A DNA stretch of 64,000 nucleotides from Ascoidea rubescens DSM 1968 (Eukaryota > Ascomycota > Saccharomycetes > Ascoideales > Ascoideaceae), in NCBI RefSeq assembly GCF_001661345.1, contig NW_017962918.1, forward strand, positions 372,001 to 436,000, in the 5' to 3' direction. Made by a program: the position numbers and the translations under genes. Below, piece after piece: positions 22,101-33,038 of the stretch. Numbering within the stretch: position 1 is the first letter of the stretch; every line of letters begins with the position of its first letter. The notes under the pieces are model-generated. The model saw only the letters and a list, made by a program, of their open reading frames with translations, was not told where the DNA came from and searched no databases.

Positions 22101-23781
22101 TTAGGTAAAATTTTAAATTTTTTATATCTTTTGTATAGGTGATTAATTTAACATCTGATAATTTTATGTTAATATATTTAAGATAACGAGGGAAAATTAA
22201 AATTCCGTTTTCTAAGTGAGCTAAATTTTTTAGATTACCTTCAGAATCTACAACAACCGAAAACAGATAAGACTTATCTAATGTTATTCCATTAAAATAA
22301 ATGGAAAGTGTCCTTTTGTTCATAGGTTCTAGAGCTGATGAACTCTTTAAAAGTTTTTGAAAAGAACATGAATTAGAATGATTGGATATTATTGAGTCAT
22401 CCAAATTAGATAAATGACCTGATGATTGAGTAATTTGTTTTCTAAGAACCCTTTTTTTTAGTATATTATCAGTTTCAATAGGTTTTAAAGCAGTAATAGG
22501 AAAGAGAGTAGAAACAGGTACTGCCGAATTGGTTTTCGCTAAACTTGAATAGGTTGTTTTTTTATTAGAAAACTTCTCTAGTAAAAGGGATTTACTTGAA
22601 GATCTTTGATTTTCCTTTTTGAAGGGATTAAAACTAGTACTTTCATCTGGATTCAAGTCTTCTAGAGATAAATCATGTTTGGGTGTTTCTTTGGTTTTAG
22701 CACTTTGAATAAAACTAGACAGGCCATTTGTGAGTGGTTTATTGCCAATTTTATTGGAAGAATTTGTACTAGAGCCATAGGAAAGGATAGAGCTAAGCTT
22801 ACTTGGAGGTGTTTTTGGCACAAGAATTGATTCTTTGACCGCTAAATTGTCATCATTGGCATGATGCTTATTTTTAATTTGAGAAGTGGAATTTTCCATT
22901 TCATTAGCAATATTTATTATGGGTAATTTATTGTTGTTATTCGAGGTATCATTGATTGTGGAGTTACTAGAAGTATGAAAACAAAACTCAGAAGAGGTTT
23001 CATTAAGCAAACTTGGAATAGACATTTTATTGGCTCGGGCATGCAGTCTAACATATTTTTTTTCAGTGGCATTATTTTTGATAACACCATTTGTATGAGT
23101 AATATTATAGTCACTATGGCCATGATGAATATTATTATTATAATCATAATTATGATTATGATGATTATTGAAACTAGTGGTGGGTATCTGAATGGGAATT
23201 GGAGTAGAAGTAATAATATCCTTGAGATGTTTATTATTATCCATAGCAGCGATTCTCAAAGTAGTATTAATATCAGTAGTAGTAGTAGTATAATTTGCAA
23301 TAGTGACAATATCAAAGTCATCGATGTTGTCAATACCATTGGCACTATGACGGTTGATGATATTACCATTGATATTATTATTACCATTAACAACTTTACT
23401 ATTTCCATCATGTTTTTTATCTTGAGAATGGTTTTGACTATTATTGTTTTTTTTTTTATCAAGGTAAGTTCGATCATCACCATATTTGATACCATTGCGA
23501 ACCAGACTTTCATCTATCTGATCTGCTTGATCTGAAACTAGCTTTGTTTTGTCTTTATCTATCGGGATTCTAATATCATTTGGATTGCCCTTTGAATGCG
23601 CAAATTGGTTTTGAGTAGAGAGGTAACCATTATAATTCTTGTGGCTTCTGTTATTCATATGTCTGCCATGAACATGCCATTTGCCTCTCGGTTTGAATCT
23701 ATTAAGTGATGTAAGTCCATAATTCTTGTGAAAAGGGTTTCTCGGGGGTGTATTGACTTTGAATCTAGACTCTTCTGTCAT
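19141..23781 (-). CDS. ULP2: SUMO-specific protease Ulp2 (C48 family)
   Basis: A 1,546-residue nuclear cysteine protease that trims poly-SUMO chains. The catalytic domain lies at about 745-945: WINDSLIDFFLKYDVE (substrate groove), His842 in QHWYC, Asp866 in VFDSLG, Gln910 in RQNNSND and catalytic Cys916 in NDCGIHV. The domain is central, with long low-complexity arms on both sides, as in yeast Ulp2/Smt4 (1,034 residues), so this version is longer. The C-terminal arm has an Asn-Glu-rich repeat (about 1020-1090) and ends Lys-rich. Start: MTEESRF at 23781. It is convergent with HAP1. Confidence 0.93.
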   Translation of the reverse strand: MTEESRFKVNTPPRNPFHKNYGLTSLNRFKPRGKWHVHGRHMNNRSHKNYNGYLSTQNQFAHSKGNPNDIRIPIDKDKTKLVSDQADQIDESLVRNGIKYGDDRTYLDKKKNNNSQNHSQDKKHDGNSKVVNGNNNINGNIINRHSANGIDNIDDFDIVTIANYTTTTTDINTTLRIAAMDNNKHLKDIITSTPIPIQIPTTSFNNHHNHNYDYNNNIHHGHSDYNITHTNGVIKNNATEKKYVRLHARANKMSIPSLLNETSSEFCFHTSSNSTINDTSNNNNKLPIINIANEMENSTSQIKNKHHANDDNLAVKESILVPKTPPSKLSSILSYGSSTNSSNKIGNKPLTNGLSSFIQSAKTKETPKHDLSLEDLNPDESTSFNPFKKENQRSSSKSLLLEKFSNKKTTYSSLAKTNSAVPVSTLFPITALKPIETDNILKKRVLRKQITQSSGHLSNLDDSIISNHSNSCSFQKLLKSSSALEPMNKRTLSIYFNGITLDKSYLFSVVVDSEGNLKNLAHLENGILIFPRYLKYINIKLSDVKLITYTKDIKNLKFYLKTQYQICDSIKQKFQALNTNNSKSFESIMLSLNDSSSENRTDSFLRKLYDLNGSSNKEKSSKFNFEITCSDVNNDKNGFSQILRQPSTFNNKNLLSLSTKNSSKKRKTGTPINSEKRVKLNNELNSLKSIYTGALDIRVTRSLTKITTGYTEDIETRKNQTINESSKVFKKRKPDEIFFPSLDYKFDDNKSMTIGNSDFKCLYSHEWINDSLIDFFLKYDVEQAVKANLFKKDQIHVFTTFFFSKLIGTTDNNYYHNMKRWVSKIDLFSLKYIILPINEAQHWYCIIITGLPALLKDGKCIIYVFDSLGQQHKHISKPLREFICQYGRETRNKDIEYKNINFRKSVVPRQNNSNDCGIHVIFNVRRFLEDHKGCMKLWNTIKPTYYSKISFFNANRRKELRIELRDLLFKLQKLQVDTGNVNRESVTSVSDENENLEDDDVEIVEMEDYLSSLSPQDSDDAELSGIEKKDNDEKTSKDNLTNEEVNEEMNKELNKETDRELNKGEDIEENNEADTKEMNKPVNKTIDNPLNEIIKEPLKKPLYEKVIDEDNESLHKRINIENKISQIVGDNSFSLKNLEVEAKRRNFEIAEPKIQGKTEYNHNHKKSKVLVENKPLDSQLGLPVVCVNPLNKPNEPIELNELNNIFNLKRFFKNINLKDFFGNEDIPLSEKTIERSEDLKNELRILKMVIKKKILLTRQEVVKKEQFEESNIKRNLKKVTQDIPEGENNVSETKSVDFINEIAESAFDGSTSEITKYDHNKNLSLILQTKNQNKTFKPLSSLSTDDQAGQEIEKYFLCFSEPQTENVNNDENNSISNINNFREDPCESNYFWGLTDININHIYKNNLKLLIDNKLKITIRYLESDEKTKDHFFALAEEHPFQITDYPIPIINKLRPRDTLKHTHFYDGLSSDPESSYKAKKEYKQRLIKAKKLIKTKKLFKELVEIPPPEKKNKKKEKVYSKASPTKKESYQKTSSKKLTLAKKQP

Positions 23782-24792
23782 TTCCCCCAGATAGCAGTTA
23801 CTGTTGTGTTAATCTATTGATAGTTTGATAGAGGATGAAAAAGAACGACTGGTGGAACAAGAAAGTGTACTCTGTAGCAGACCAAAAACCAAAAAAATAC
23901 AAGAGAACAGTTCTATCCAAGTACACAATAACGAGAATGCAAAAACAACAATTGTCTGTAGGAAGTTCTAGGGACCTTGGAGAAAAGTCTTAATCCATTG
24001 AGAGTGAGAAGAAATAAAATTGTGAAATTTATTAAAAGAAAATAAAATGATTTTGGGCAAACCCTATTTGGCTACAGACCCCGTGAGTAGAAAAGGTCTG
24101 GATTCAGGGGGTCCAGTTGCAGACCCCGGATCGGAAGGGGGTTTCTAAATAAACAGGTCTAAAAAACGCCCCCATTGAGATTCGAACCTACGTTTTACTT
24201 TGTGAATGGAGAAAGATTGAATTAAATTGATACAATATAAAATTAGAATATAATTCAAAGCAAAAATGAAAGATAAATGTGAAAGAAAAACTGCGATCTC
24301 TCCAAGAAATTAATTGTTGAATATGATAGAGGTATTGTGGCCTTTTCACAGAAATGAATTCAAAAGCTTCTTAATTAAATATTTAATCAGTTCAAACACA
24401 AATTAATAAAATTAACAAATTGAAAAATTAAAGTTTAAAAGATATAAAAACTAAGTGAGAAAGTGAGATCAATACACCGTTAAAGTAAAATAAAATTCAA
24501 ACAAATCAATTAAATAGATGTGAAACAAAAAAAAATAAGGAAAAACAGAAAAAACTGCAAAAACTTAATTATAGTTATAAAAAAACCTAAAATGAAATGA
24601 ATTAATGTGTAGTGGTAGTGGTAGTAGTAGTAATAATAATAATAATAAAAGAGAAAAAAAAATACAAGAAAATATCAAAAATACAATGCAAAATCCAATT
24701 TAAAGATAATGAATTTTGATCTCTTTCCTCAATTACTCTTTGATAAATGAATTCTTTGCTCTTTTCTCATTCCCTTGTTGTGTTTTGAGATT
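23782..24792. other. ULP2 upstream / PTC2 downstream region
   Basis: Mostly AT-rich. It contains the GC-rich stem-loop segment described separately (24057-24200) and a GTAGTG/TAGTAA simple repeat at about 24608-24650. No protein gene seen. Confidence 0.4.
24057..24200. other. GC-rich stem-loop segment with a tRNA-T-arm-like end
   Basis: In an AT-rich spacer this segment has perfect pairing arms: CAGACC (24075-24080) with GGTCTG (24095-24100), GGGGTC (24108-24113) with GACCCC (24122-24127), and GGGGG (24137-24141) with CCCCC (24169-24173). On the minus strand, 24166-24192 reads like a tRNA 3' end (GGTTCGAATCTC, then GGGGGCG and a T6 run), but no matching 5' half or paired T-stem exists. It could be a small structured RNA or a tRNA relic. 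Confidence 0.3.
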
Positions 24793-26343
24793 TTATTTGT
24801 TGTCTTCTTGTCTATCGGAACTTGTTGAAGCACTGATTTTTTCATCGCTTTTTATTTCTTCAATTTTTGGATGATTTTCTTGACTGTGTTCATTGTCATT
24901 TCCAGATCTGCTATCTTCAAAAGTAATATCTGAATCTTCACTTTCTCTATCGAATTCGGACTCTTCATTTAAAATAAAATTACTTAAAGAACGGGAGTCA
25001 ATATAAAACACGCCATCATGATTTGAGATTGAGTTTCTTTCCAACAATTGTTCCAACGATACTCTAACCTGGTTTTTTTCTTTGTTGATTTCATTGTCTT
25101 CAGATTCGTCCATATAATAACCTTTCTCTTCATCCTGGTTGAACTTACTTGAAAACAATTGGCTGTCTGCTCCATGAATTTTAGTTCTGACTTCTTTATA
25201 ATCGCCGGAAATTGGCCCTTTTTTAGAAATAATATGATCATACCATTCGCCAATTGATTTGCCATTTAATAATGCGATAATGCAGATGGACATGTTATCA
25301 CAACCAATACCAGTACCAATTGAACTTGGAGCAACACAAATATCCATGATTAATTCGCAAATTTCCTTCAATGATTTTCTGTCATTTATACCTTTTCTAA
25401 CTAATTCCACGACTTCAGTTGAGGTTAAACAATCCCAAATACCATCGCATGCTAGAACGACAAATTCGTCGTTTTTGAAATCCAAATCATGTTCGATTAT
25501 ATCTGGATAGGCGGTGACAATTTGTTCTTCAGGAGCTAAATGAGACGATTTTTTGTATTCAAAATCACCAATTGCTCTTGATAGAGCTAGATTACCATTA
25601 ACTCTTCCAATTTCAACAAAACCACCTGCAGCACAAATTCTGGCAGCCTCACCGTCGTTAGAAGGTTTGTGATCAAAGGATAAAGGTTTGGCATTACCAT
25701 TTATCGACATTATCGTTCTTGAATCCCCAGCATTTGCACAAATTAATTTGTTATTGGTGATCATTATCGAGGTGGCGGCACAACCACTAAAATCGGTTTT
25801 CATGGTTTCATCTTCTATAATTGCTCGATCACAGGCCAAAAAGGCATCTTTAAGAGATTGGGAATAGTCACCTTTATCAAAGGCTTGTTGTTGTTTAAGG
25901 ATTGAAGGAAGATTCTTTCCAGCAAATAAGGCTGCTTTATCGCCACCATGACCGTCAAAGATAGCAAAGAATGCAAGCTGGCTGTCATTAGCAATATTGT
26001 TTTGTTTGGTGTTGCTGCGAGTATTGTTATTTTTATCATTGTTGGCATCTTTGGAATTGTCGTCTTTGGTGGTTGTATCTTTAGCGGCGTCGGTTTTCTT
26101 ATCTTTTTCATCGGTTATTGCTGATCCATTTTCAGTGGTGGAAGATTTTTTTTCCTTAGAGATAACCTTTTCTTGTATTGATTGATTGTAAGGCAAGACT
26201 TTATTTAAATTTAAGATGGCAGAGTGGGAGTCCTCCATTGAGATTCTCCAGCCTTGCATACAGGATATCCCATAAGCTAGATATTTGTTGGAACCTTCTT
26301 CAGACTCTTTATCTATTTGAGGGGTTGAAAGAAATTGACCCAT
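24793..26343 (-). CDS. PTC2: PP2C-type Ser/Thr phosphatase (Ptc2/Ptc3)
   Basis: A 516-residue Mg/Mn-dependent phosphatase; yeast Ptc2/Ptc3 dampen the HOG MAP-kinase, Ire1 and Rad53 checkpoint pathways. The N-terminus MGQFLSTPQIDKES matches Ptc2. Metal-site motifs are SMEDSH (E37, D38), IFDGHGG (about 128-134), LACDGIWDCL and GCDNMS. NGNLALSRAIGDFE is also conserved. An Asn/Asp/Lys-rich insert of about 60 residues separates the first two motifs (about 60-120), which is unusual. A C-terminal tail has the VSLEQLLERN/LSNFI element that resembles the tail of Ptc2, then an acidic Ser-rich end. The second residue is Gly, so N-myristoylation is possible. Ptc3 or Ptc4 cannot be excluded. Confidence 0.9.
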   Translation of the reverse strand: MGQFLSTPQIDKESEEGSNKYLAYGISCMQGWRISMEDSHSAILNLNKVLPYNQSIQEKVISKEKKSSTTENGSAITDEKDKKTDAAKDTTTKDDNSKDANNDKNNNTRSNTKQNNIANDSQLAFFAIFDGHGGDKAALFAGKNLPSILKQQQAFDKGDYSQSLKDAFLACDRAIIEDETMKTDFSGCAATSIMITNNKLICANAGDSRTIMSINGNAKPLSFDHKPSNDGEAARICAAGGFVEIGRVNGNLALSRAIGDFEYKKSSHLAPEEQIVTAYPDIIEHDLDFKNDEFVVLACDGIWDCLTSTEVVELVRKGINDRKSLKEICELIMDICVAPSSIGTGIGCDNMSICIIALLNGKSIGEWYDHIISKKGPISGDYKEVRTKIHGADSQLFSSKFNQDEEKGYYMDESEDNEINKEKNQVRVSLEQLLERNSISNHDGVFYIDSRSLSNFILNEESEFDRESEDSDITFEDSRSGNDNEHSQENHPKIEEIKSDEKISASTSSDRQEDNK

Positions 26344-27477
26344 ATTGAAATGAAATTAACTGAAGGATTAAACAGTGTTTGGATAATGCTGGAATAAATG
26401 TTAGATAGTAGCTGAATAGTTTTATGAACAATTATCTAAAAGATTTCTAACAGGTTTCTTTTTTGTTTTTTTTGTTAAAAGTTAAAAAATAAATCAAGAA
26501 ACGGACACTGGGAACTTAAATTGGAATTATAATCAGAATTAAAACTAAAATAAAACAATGGTAAAGAAATTGAATTAATTAGAAGTAACAAAAATATAAG
26601 AAATTTTCTAAGCTGCAGTTATACCTTATGAGCAGTCAGCTGGAGACAGTATTGGGATTGGGGTTGGGTTGGTGATCGGTTTGTGTTGTGGTTATTAAGG
26701 AACAAGCTACTGGCAGGCTTCTGTTGTTGAGTGTTGGAGATGTTGAGTTATAATATAGTATATCGTCGTGGAGTCTATTGTGGTGGAGAGCGGAGGATGA
26801 GAAGTGGAATCAAGAGAAAGAGAAAGAGAAAGAGAAAGAGATAGACTCAAGAAAGATACACAATTGAACGAGCAAAAGTTTTCTTCACTGTTGGATTTTG
26901 GTTTTTCTTCACTTTCTGCAGTGAGATCAGAAACTTTTTTGAGCGGAATCCAGAAAAATTTTCTTTTTTCTGCGAACACAGAGGCCTTTCCCAAACAGGC
27001 AGGCGTCCCGAAGCAGCAGGGCCCTGGGCAGCCAGCAGAACGCGTGGCGAATTTCCGCTTTCGGACAGTCTTGGTTGCAGGGCCTCGGATGCATTGGGCC
27101 CCGAAAAGCCCCGAAAAGCCCCGCATGTTCAGTGCTCGTTGTGCAGCAGATTATCTTGCGCAAGTTATTGCTCGATGTTTCGGTGGAGACTACAGTATAG
27201 GTAGACTGATAATTATTGATTAGGTAGAAAATAAACAGAGAACGTTTGGAAGAAATATAGCAAACAATCCAAAAAAAGGACTACCATAAAACAGTAGCAA
27301 ACAACACAAAGTAACACACAATGAAATCCATTTTGTGCTATTGGTGCCTGCATCGTAAAAGAAAGAATAAATTGATAAACAGGTATGAAATAAATATTAA
27401 GATACTGCTCACAGAACTTGGAAAACCAAACGAACAGTCAAGCCAAAAATCAAAAAAAACATCTGTTAGTGCTCAGC
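26344..27477. promoter_or_regulatory. PTC2 promoter and adhesin-gene downstream region, with GC-rich island
   Basis: AT-rich near PTC2. A GAAAGA microsatellite at about 26813-26842 is followed by a GC-rich island (about 26980-27140) with GGGCCC at 27019-27024 and 27096-27101, the second as TTGGGCCCC, and a doubled AAAGCCCCG. Open frames of up to 139 codons on both strands reflect composition and are not supported. Confidence 0.45.
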
Positions 27478-30400
27478 CTAGATCATCAACAACAAAATAC
27501 CACCGAACAATGGTAAGATGCTGAACACAAAGTTGCTCTTCAAATTATTACCGGAATTTTCTTCTTGTTGGCTGACTTCAGGTACACTAGAATTGAATGC
27601 AATCGAAGAAGATGCTTGCATTTGAGGAGCAGAAGATGCCGATGATTTTGAGTAAATACCTTCACCGGCTAATGTGGAAGATGCTGAAGATCCTGAGTAA
27701 ATATCTTCACCAGCTAATGTGGAAGATGGAAATGTTTCCTCACTTGGAGTTTCGGTTTCTTCTGAATTCTCACATGGAATAACAGAGGTCACCTTTATGC
27801 CATAAGAAACAAAAACTGTTGAGCACACTGAACCTTCGGTTTCTGAACTTGCTTGTTCTAATGATTCTGCAACTGGTGTAGTGGATATAATTGGCGAATC
27901 AACAGATATTGTAGATTCGGAGCTTAAAATATCATTTGAAGAAAGATAAATGGTTGTGAATCCGTAAGTGGGAACTTGTGGCGATTCCTGGTTGCTTAAA
28001 ACGACTTCAACAACAGAGGTGTGAGGAATTGTAACCGTTACAAAAACATCTTCACTACTCGAGCCATTTGGATAAACAGCTGAAGATAATGCAGTAACTA
28101 TAGTTTCTAATGAAACTGAAGTAGAATAAGAAACAACCTTTGTAGCAGATAGCTCTTCTGTTGATAATATATGCGATCCATCAGCTTTAATAGTAGAAGA
28201 AAGAATAGATTTATCATTTGATTCTTCAGTTGAAGTAAAAACAAGTAATGTTTCATCCATAGTTGATTCAATAGACAAATCATCAGTTTCATTATTAGAT
28301 AAATCATTAGCTTTAACAGAAGATAAAACTTTGGTTTCACTGGCAGATGTCACAAACAAATTACTTTCTGAGTTAGCATTAGATTCATTGGAAAAATAAA
28401 CAATTGGATGGTATGAGTAAGGAACAGTAACAGTAACAATTTGACCTGAGCTGATGGCTGTTGTGATTGTCATAGGTGTTGAGATGCTATCAGTTCCAAC
28501 AGAATATATGGTTGAAGAGACAACAGATTCAGNNNNNNNNNNNNNNNNNNNNNNNNNNNNNNNNNNNNNNNNNNNNNNNNNNNNNNNNNNNNNNNNNNNN
28601 NNNNNNNNNNNNNNNNNNNNNNNNNNNNNNNNNNNNNNNNNNNNNNNNNNNNNNNNNNNNNNNNNNNNNNNNNNNNNNNNNNNNNNNNNNNNNNNNNNNN
28701 NNNNNNNNNNNNNNNNNNNNNNNNNNNNNNNNNNNNNNNNNNNNNNNNNNNNNNNNNNNNNNNNNNNNNNNNNNNNNNNNNNNNNNNNNNNNNNNNNNNN
28801 NNNNNNNNNNNNNNNNNNNNNNNNNNNNNNNNNNNNNNNNNNNNNNNNNNNNNNNNNNNNNNNNNNNNNNNNNNNNNNNNNNNNNNNNNNNNNNNNNNNN
28901 NNNNNNNNNNNNNNNNNNNNNNNNNNNNNNNNNNNNNNNNNNNNNNNNNNNNNNNNNNNNNNNNNNNNNNNNNNNNNNNNNNNNNNNNNNNNNNNNNNNN
29001 NNNNNNNNNNNNNNNNNNNNNNNNNNNNNNNNNNNNNNNNNNNNNNNNNNNNNNNNNNNNNNNNNNNNNNNNNNNNNNNNNNNNNNNNNNNNNNNNNNNN
29101 NNNNNCATGGAATAGTAACAGTAATAATTTGACCTGAGCTGATGGCTGTTGTGATTGTCATAGGTGTTGAGATGCTATCAGTTCCAACAGAATATATGGT
29201 AGATGACAAACTTGAGCTGTCAGCACTAGTAAAACTTGAAATAATATCTCCGGAACTTCCAGAAGTAAAAGATATAACAGATGTGATGTAGGAAAAGCTG
29301 GACAAAATAATAGAAGTACTAGAAATATCAGAGAAAGCATCACTTGGCACATCCGAAGAAACAGTGGAAAAAACAACATTAGATAATTCAGAAGAAACAG
29401 TAGAAGAAACACCACTGGAAAAACCAGATGAAACATCACTTGAAACACCACTTGAAACAGTGGAAGAAATAATACTCCAGGTTTCAGAGGAAGCTGAATC
29501 AAAAGAAGAAGCACTAGAAATAATGTCAAAGGAAAAATCACTTGATGCGCCAAGTGAAGTTGAATCAGAAGATGAAGCACCTGAAAAAACACTAGAGGAA
29601 ATATCGCTGGCGAAACCACTAGATACTCTAGAAGAAGCAGTAAAATAAATATCACTCGAAGCACTGGATGAAGTTGAATCAAATGAGGAAACATCAAAAG
29701 AAACAGTAGAAGAGATATGACTTGATGAGCTAGATGAAGTTGAATCGGAAAAGGAAATACCAGAAGAAACAGTAGATAAAACATCACTTGAAACACTGGG
29801 AGAAATAATAGTTGAATCAGAAGAGGAAACGTCGCAGGAAATATCAGAGGAAAGAGTGGAAGAGATATCACTTGATCCACCAGATGATATTGTAGTTGAG
29901 TCAGAAGAGGAGACACCAGAGGAAATCATAGAAGAAACACTACTGGAAACATCAGAAGAAACAGTAGAGGAAACATCATTTGAATTACCAGAGGCAATAA
30001 TAGTTGAATCGGAAGAGAAAAAATCGGAGGAAATAGTGGAAGAGATATCATTTGAGACTCCAGATGACATTGAATCAAATGAAGAAACATCTGAAGAAAG
30101 TGCAGAGGGAATATCACTTGAAATACTAGAAGAAACATCACCAAAGATAGTAGAGGAAACACCACTGGTCAAACCATTCGAAACACCAGACGAAATAGTT
30201 GAAAAAATGTCACTTGATGTGTCAAATGAAGTTGAATCAGAAGATGAAGCACCTGAAGAAAAAGTGGATAAAGTATCACTAGTGAAACCACTAGAAAATT
30301 CAGAAAAAGTACTAGATGAAACAACACTAGATGAGACATCACTAGAAACAATAAAAGAAATAGTAGAGAAAACATCACTAGAAACACTAAATGAAATACC

Positions 30401-31558
30401 AGATGAAATTGTAGAAGAAGTGATTGAAGATAAACTAGAGTCAGAAGACATAATTGTTGAAGGTAATGGATTACATGTTGGTAAACTTGTAGTACATTGA
30501 GCTGATGGAGTAGTGATTGTGACAGATTCACAGGAATCATCTGGAGAATTGGCTGGTAAGTCAATCGAATTACAATTATCTCTGTTACCACATTTGGTGC
30601 TGTATATGATCTCTCCCCAAGTATCGAACTTGTACTTGAATTCCAAATCTGAGTCAGTCAAATAGCTCCACGATTTGCCTTTCCATTTCTGACTGAATCC
30701 TGAACAATAGCCTTTGTTGTTGCCTTTTCCACCATACTTGTTTTCAGATATTGGCCACACCAAATCAACTTTTCGAACTGAATCTGTGCTTTCGTTGTGA
30801 GAGAATACCCATTCTAACGAATATCCTTGATTCGAGTTCTTTGAAACATAATAAGAAACGGTGCATGATGGACCATGATGATAACCTGATGTGAATGTTT
30901 GTTCAGCATGTTTGTAACAGCCAGAAGTGGTTGCAGACGCTGTAGAAATGGTTGTTGCAGATACTATGGAAAGAGTTGATAGGACTGTTGTAGATGTTGT
31001 TATTTCATCAGAAGAGGCAGAGGTTTGAGTGTTGTAATTTTGGCAAGATGAAGTGACTGTTGGGACAGTGATTTCTATAGATGTTGTTTCTTGTGAACAA
31101 CTACAAGCTGTTGTTGGTGGAGACTCAATGACATTACAATTAGAATAGCCCTCGCAACTTTTTCTGAAGTATACAGGGGTGTCATCAAAGTAATATTCGA
31201 AATTTAAATCTGAGTCTAAAAGGCCATCCCATTGATCGGCCGAATATTCATAAACGAAACCTTTGCACCATTTATTGTTACCACCAGAGGTCGAAGAATA
31301 TTTTTTTTCATTTCTAAATTTGACTTTTTTGACATTGGATGAATCGTCGACGGAATAAACCCATTTTAGTTTATATTTGTTGTTCTCTTTGGAGATATAA
31401 TAGGATAAAGACGATTTGTCGGCTGCGTTGTTATTAGAAGAGGAGTAAGTTTGTGCTGATTTTGTACACAATGAACCAGTAGCACCAACATTGTCTAAAA
31501 GTAAAGAAAAACTCGCAATTGCAAGCAAGCTTTTTAGTGATACCGAAGAAAAAATCAT
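27478..31558 (-). CDS. Large GPI-anchored adhesin-like cell-wall glycoprotein, interrupted by an assembly gap
   Basis: One gene with a run of Ns inside. About 817 residues lie before the gap and 351 after it. Residues 1-26 are a signal peptide. Two copies of a Cys-containing domain follow (about 31-145 and 212-340), sharing a WVxS strand, a CxGF element, a DSDLxFxYxFD element and NCN. Then come a Thr-rich linker and a long Ser-rich region of degenerate SSDVSS-type repeats (about 365-780). A Thr-rich repeat containing SVGTDSISTP and AISSGQI occurs on both sides of the gap. The C-terminal part has a doubled STLAGEDIYSGSSAS unit and ends in a hydrophobic GPI signal (FSILPLFGGILLLMI). I do not recognise the N-terminal domain. 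Adhesion is inferred from architecture. Confidence 0.85.
28533..29105. other. Assembly gap (run of N) within the adhesin-like gene
   Basis: 573 Ns. The flanks at about 28440-28513 and 29127-29200 are nearly identical copies of one repeat, so the gap lies in a tandem-repeat array. The reading frames of the two flanks do not agree across 573 bases, so the gap length is an estimate, not a measured size. Confidence 0.98.
29200..30470 (-). repeat. Degenerate Ser-rich coding repeats
   Basis: The minus strand encodes hundreds of residues of TCATCTG/TTTCTTC-type units reading as SSDVSS, SSGVSS and SDSTS blocks. These are imperfect repeats typical of heavily O-mannosylated cell-wall stalks. Confidence 0.85.
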
Positions 31559-32993
31559 TTTGAATAATTAATTGATCTTGATAATTTTGATTTTTTCAAT
31601 TATCAAGATTTTTTTTTGATTTTCCAACTTTAAGTTCTCTTCAATTATTCTTGTATTTTCAAGTTATTATGATAGTAATAATGGTATAAATAATAATGTA
31701 ATTGATAAAAACGAATGAATTGAGGATTAAAGAGTGACTGGGTGTATTTGAAAAATTGGGAAATAAGCAAAGGTTTTTTTGAGTTAATGAATGAATGGAA
31801 AAAACAAAAAAAGCGAATAATTACAATCATTTTTATATACTTTTGATTGCAATTTATATTTTGTTTAATAGCTAAAGTAAGGTTCGGGATTAGTATTTTT
31901 AGATTCAATTGGTTTTTTTGAAAAATCAGTGATAATTTCTGCAGTATTGAGTTGCATTATTTTGGAAAATAAAGATTGTTAGAATTTCAAGTTTATTTTT
32001 ATTGTAATAAAAGAAAATTGTTATTATTATCTATTTTTAACATTTTCGAGATAAATTGGAGTCTTGAAAATGGACGTTTACTGTCAATTGACAGCAGAAG
32101 TGTGAGAGGCAGAACAAGTGATTGCTAAGCAGTTGATAAAGTGGATTGATTAAAGCATGTCAAGTGCAGCTGTAATTATAAATGTGATTGTAATTATAGT
32201 GGTAATTGTAATTGTAATTGTAATTGCAATTATGAGTGTAGGTATAAGAACAGAAAAGGATAGGTGTAGCAGATTGGGTTTTTAGTTTGAGGAGCTTAAA
32301 AAACACGGACATGAAATGTGAGGGACGAAAAGAGGAAAAAATATTGGCCTTGGAGGACGAATTGGTTTCAGGCCAGAGAAAGAGAAAGATAAAGAGGGAT
32401 AAAGAAGGATAAAGACAGGATAAAGAAAAGAAGAAGGAAGAATGAAGAAAAGACGCAGGATCCGGATGCAAATAGGATGCAAATAGGATGCAAATAGGAT
32501 GTAAATAAATTGCACTTCGTCAGTGATGCCTAGTGATATAACCACCAATTGAGCAATTTTGTTAGTATAAACTGAAGGCAACAAGCAATTTCGGAATTAA
32601 TTTATCAGTTGGGAATTGCTGGTTGCAAAGTATGGCAAAAAAGGAACTTGAAAGACATAAGCCAGGTAGCGTTAACTAAAGCAGCGATTAAAATTTGGAA
32701 AAGTTCATCTTTTAGGAACTGATTAGCAATGCTTTTGGAATAATAATGCAATAAATTGGGTGAGTGCTTGCGTTGAAGAAAGCAAAAAATAATAAGAGAT
32801 TTTTATCAACCTTTTTGAAATGCTTTACAGTCGGTGAATTACAATTTTTATTTAGGAAGGCTTTTGCTTTTGTTTATTTATAGTTTGTTTATTTATCCTA
32901 TAGAAAATGATAATAAGCTTTTCGTACCCAGGAATTGGATATTAGATGTAATAAATATTAAAAATAGATGCTTGTTACAACAAGAAATTTGAG

Positions 32994-33038
32994 AATTGAA
33001 TTGAATTGAATTGAATTGAATTGAATTGAATTGAATTG
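32994..33038. repeat. TTGAA pentanucleotide array
   Basis: About eight to nine uninterrupted ATTGA/TTGAA units in non-coding sequence. Confidence 0.95.

Noticed and set aside
26707-27223. 139-codon frames on both strands near 27 kb
   Set aside because: They cross a GAAAGA microsatellite and a GC island; no protein-like features.
29364-30500. Glu/Thr-rich frames antisense to the adhesin stalk
   Set aside because: They are the complement of the Ser-rich repeats; the minus strand has the signal peptide, Cys domains and GPI end.
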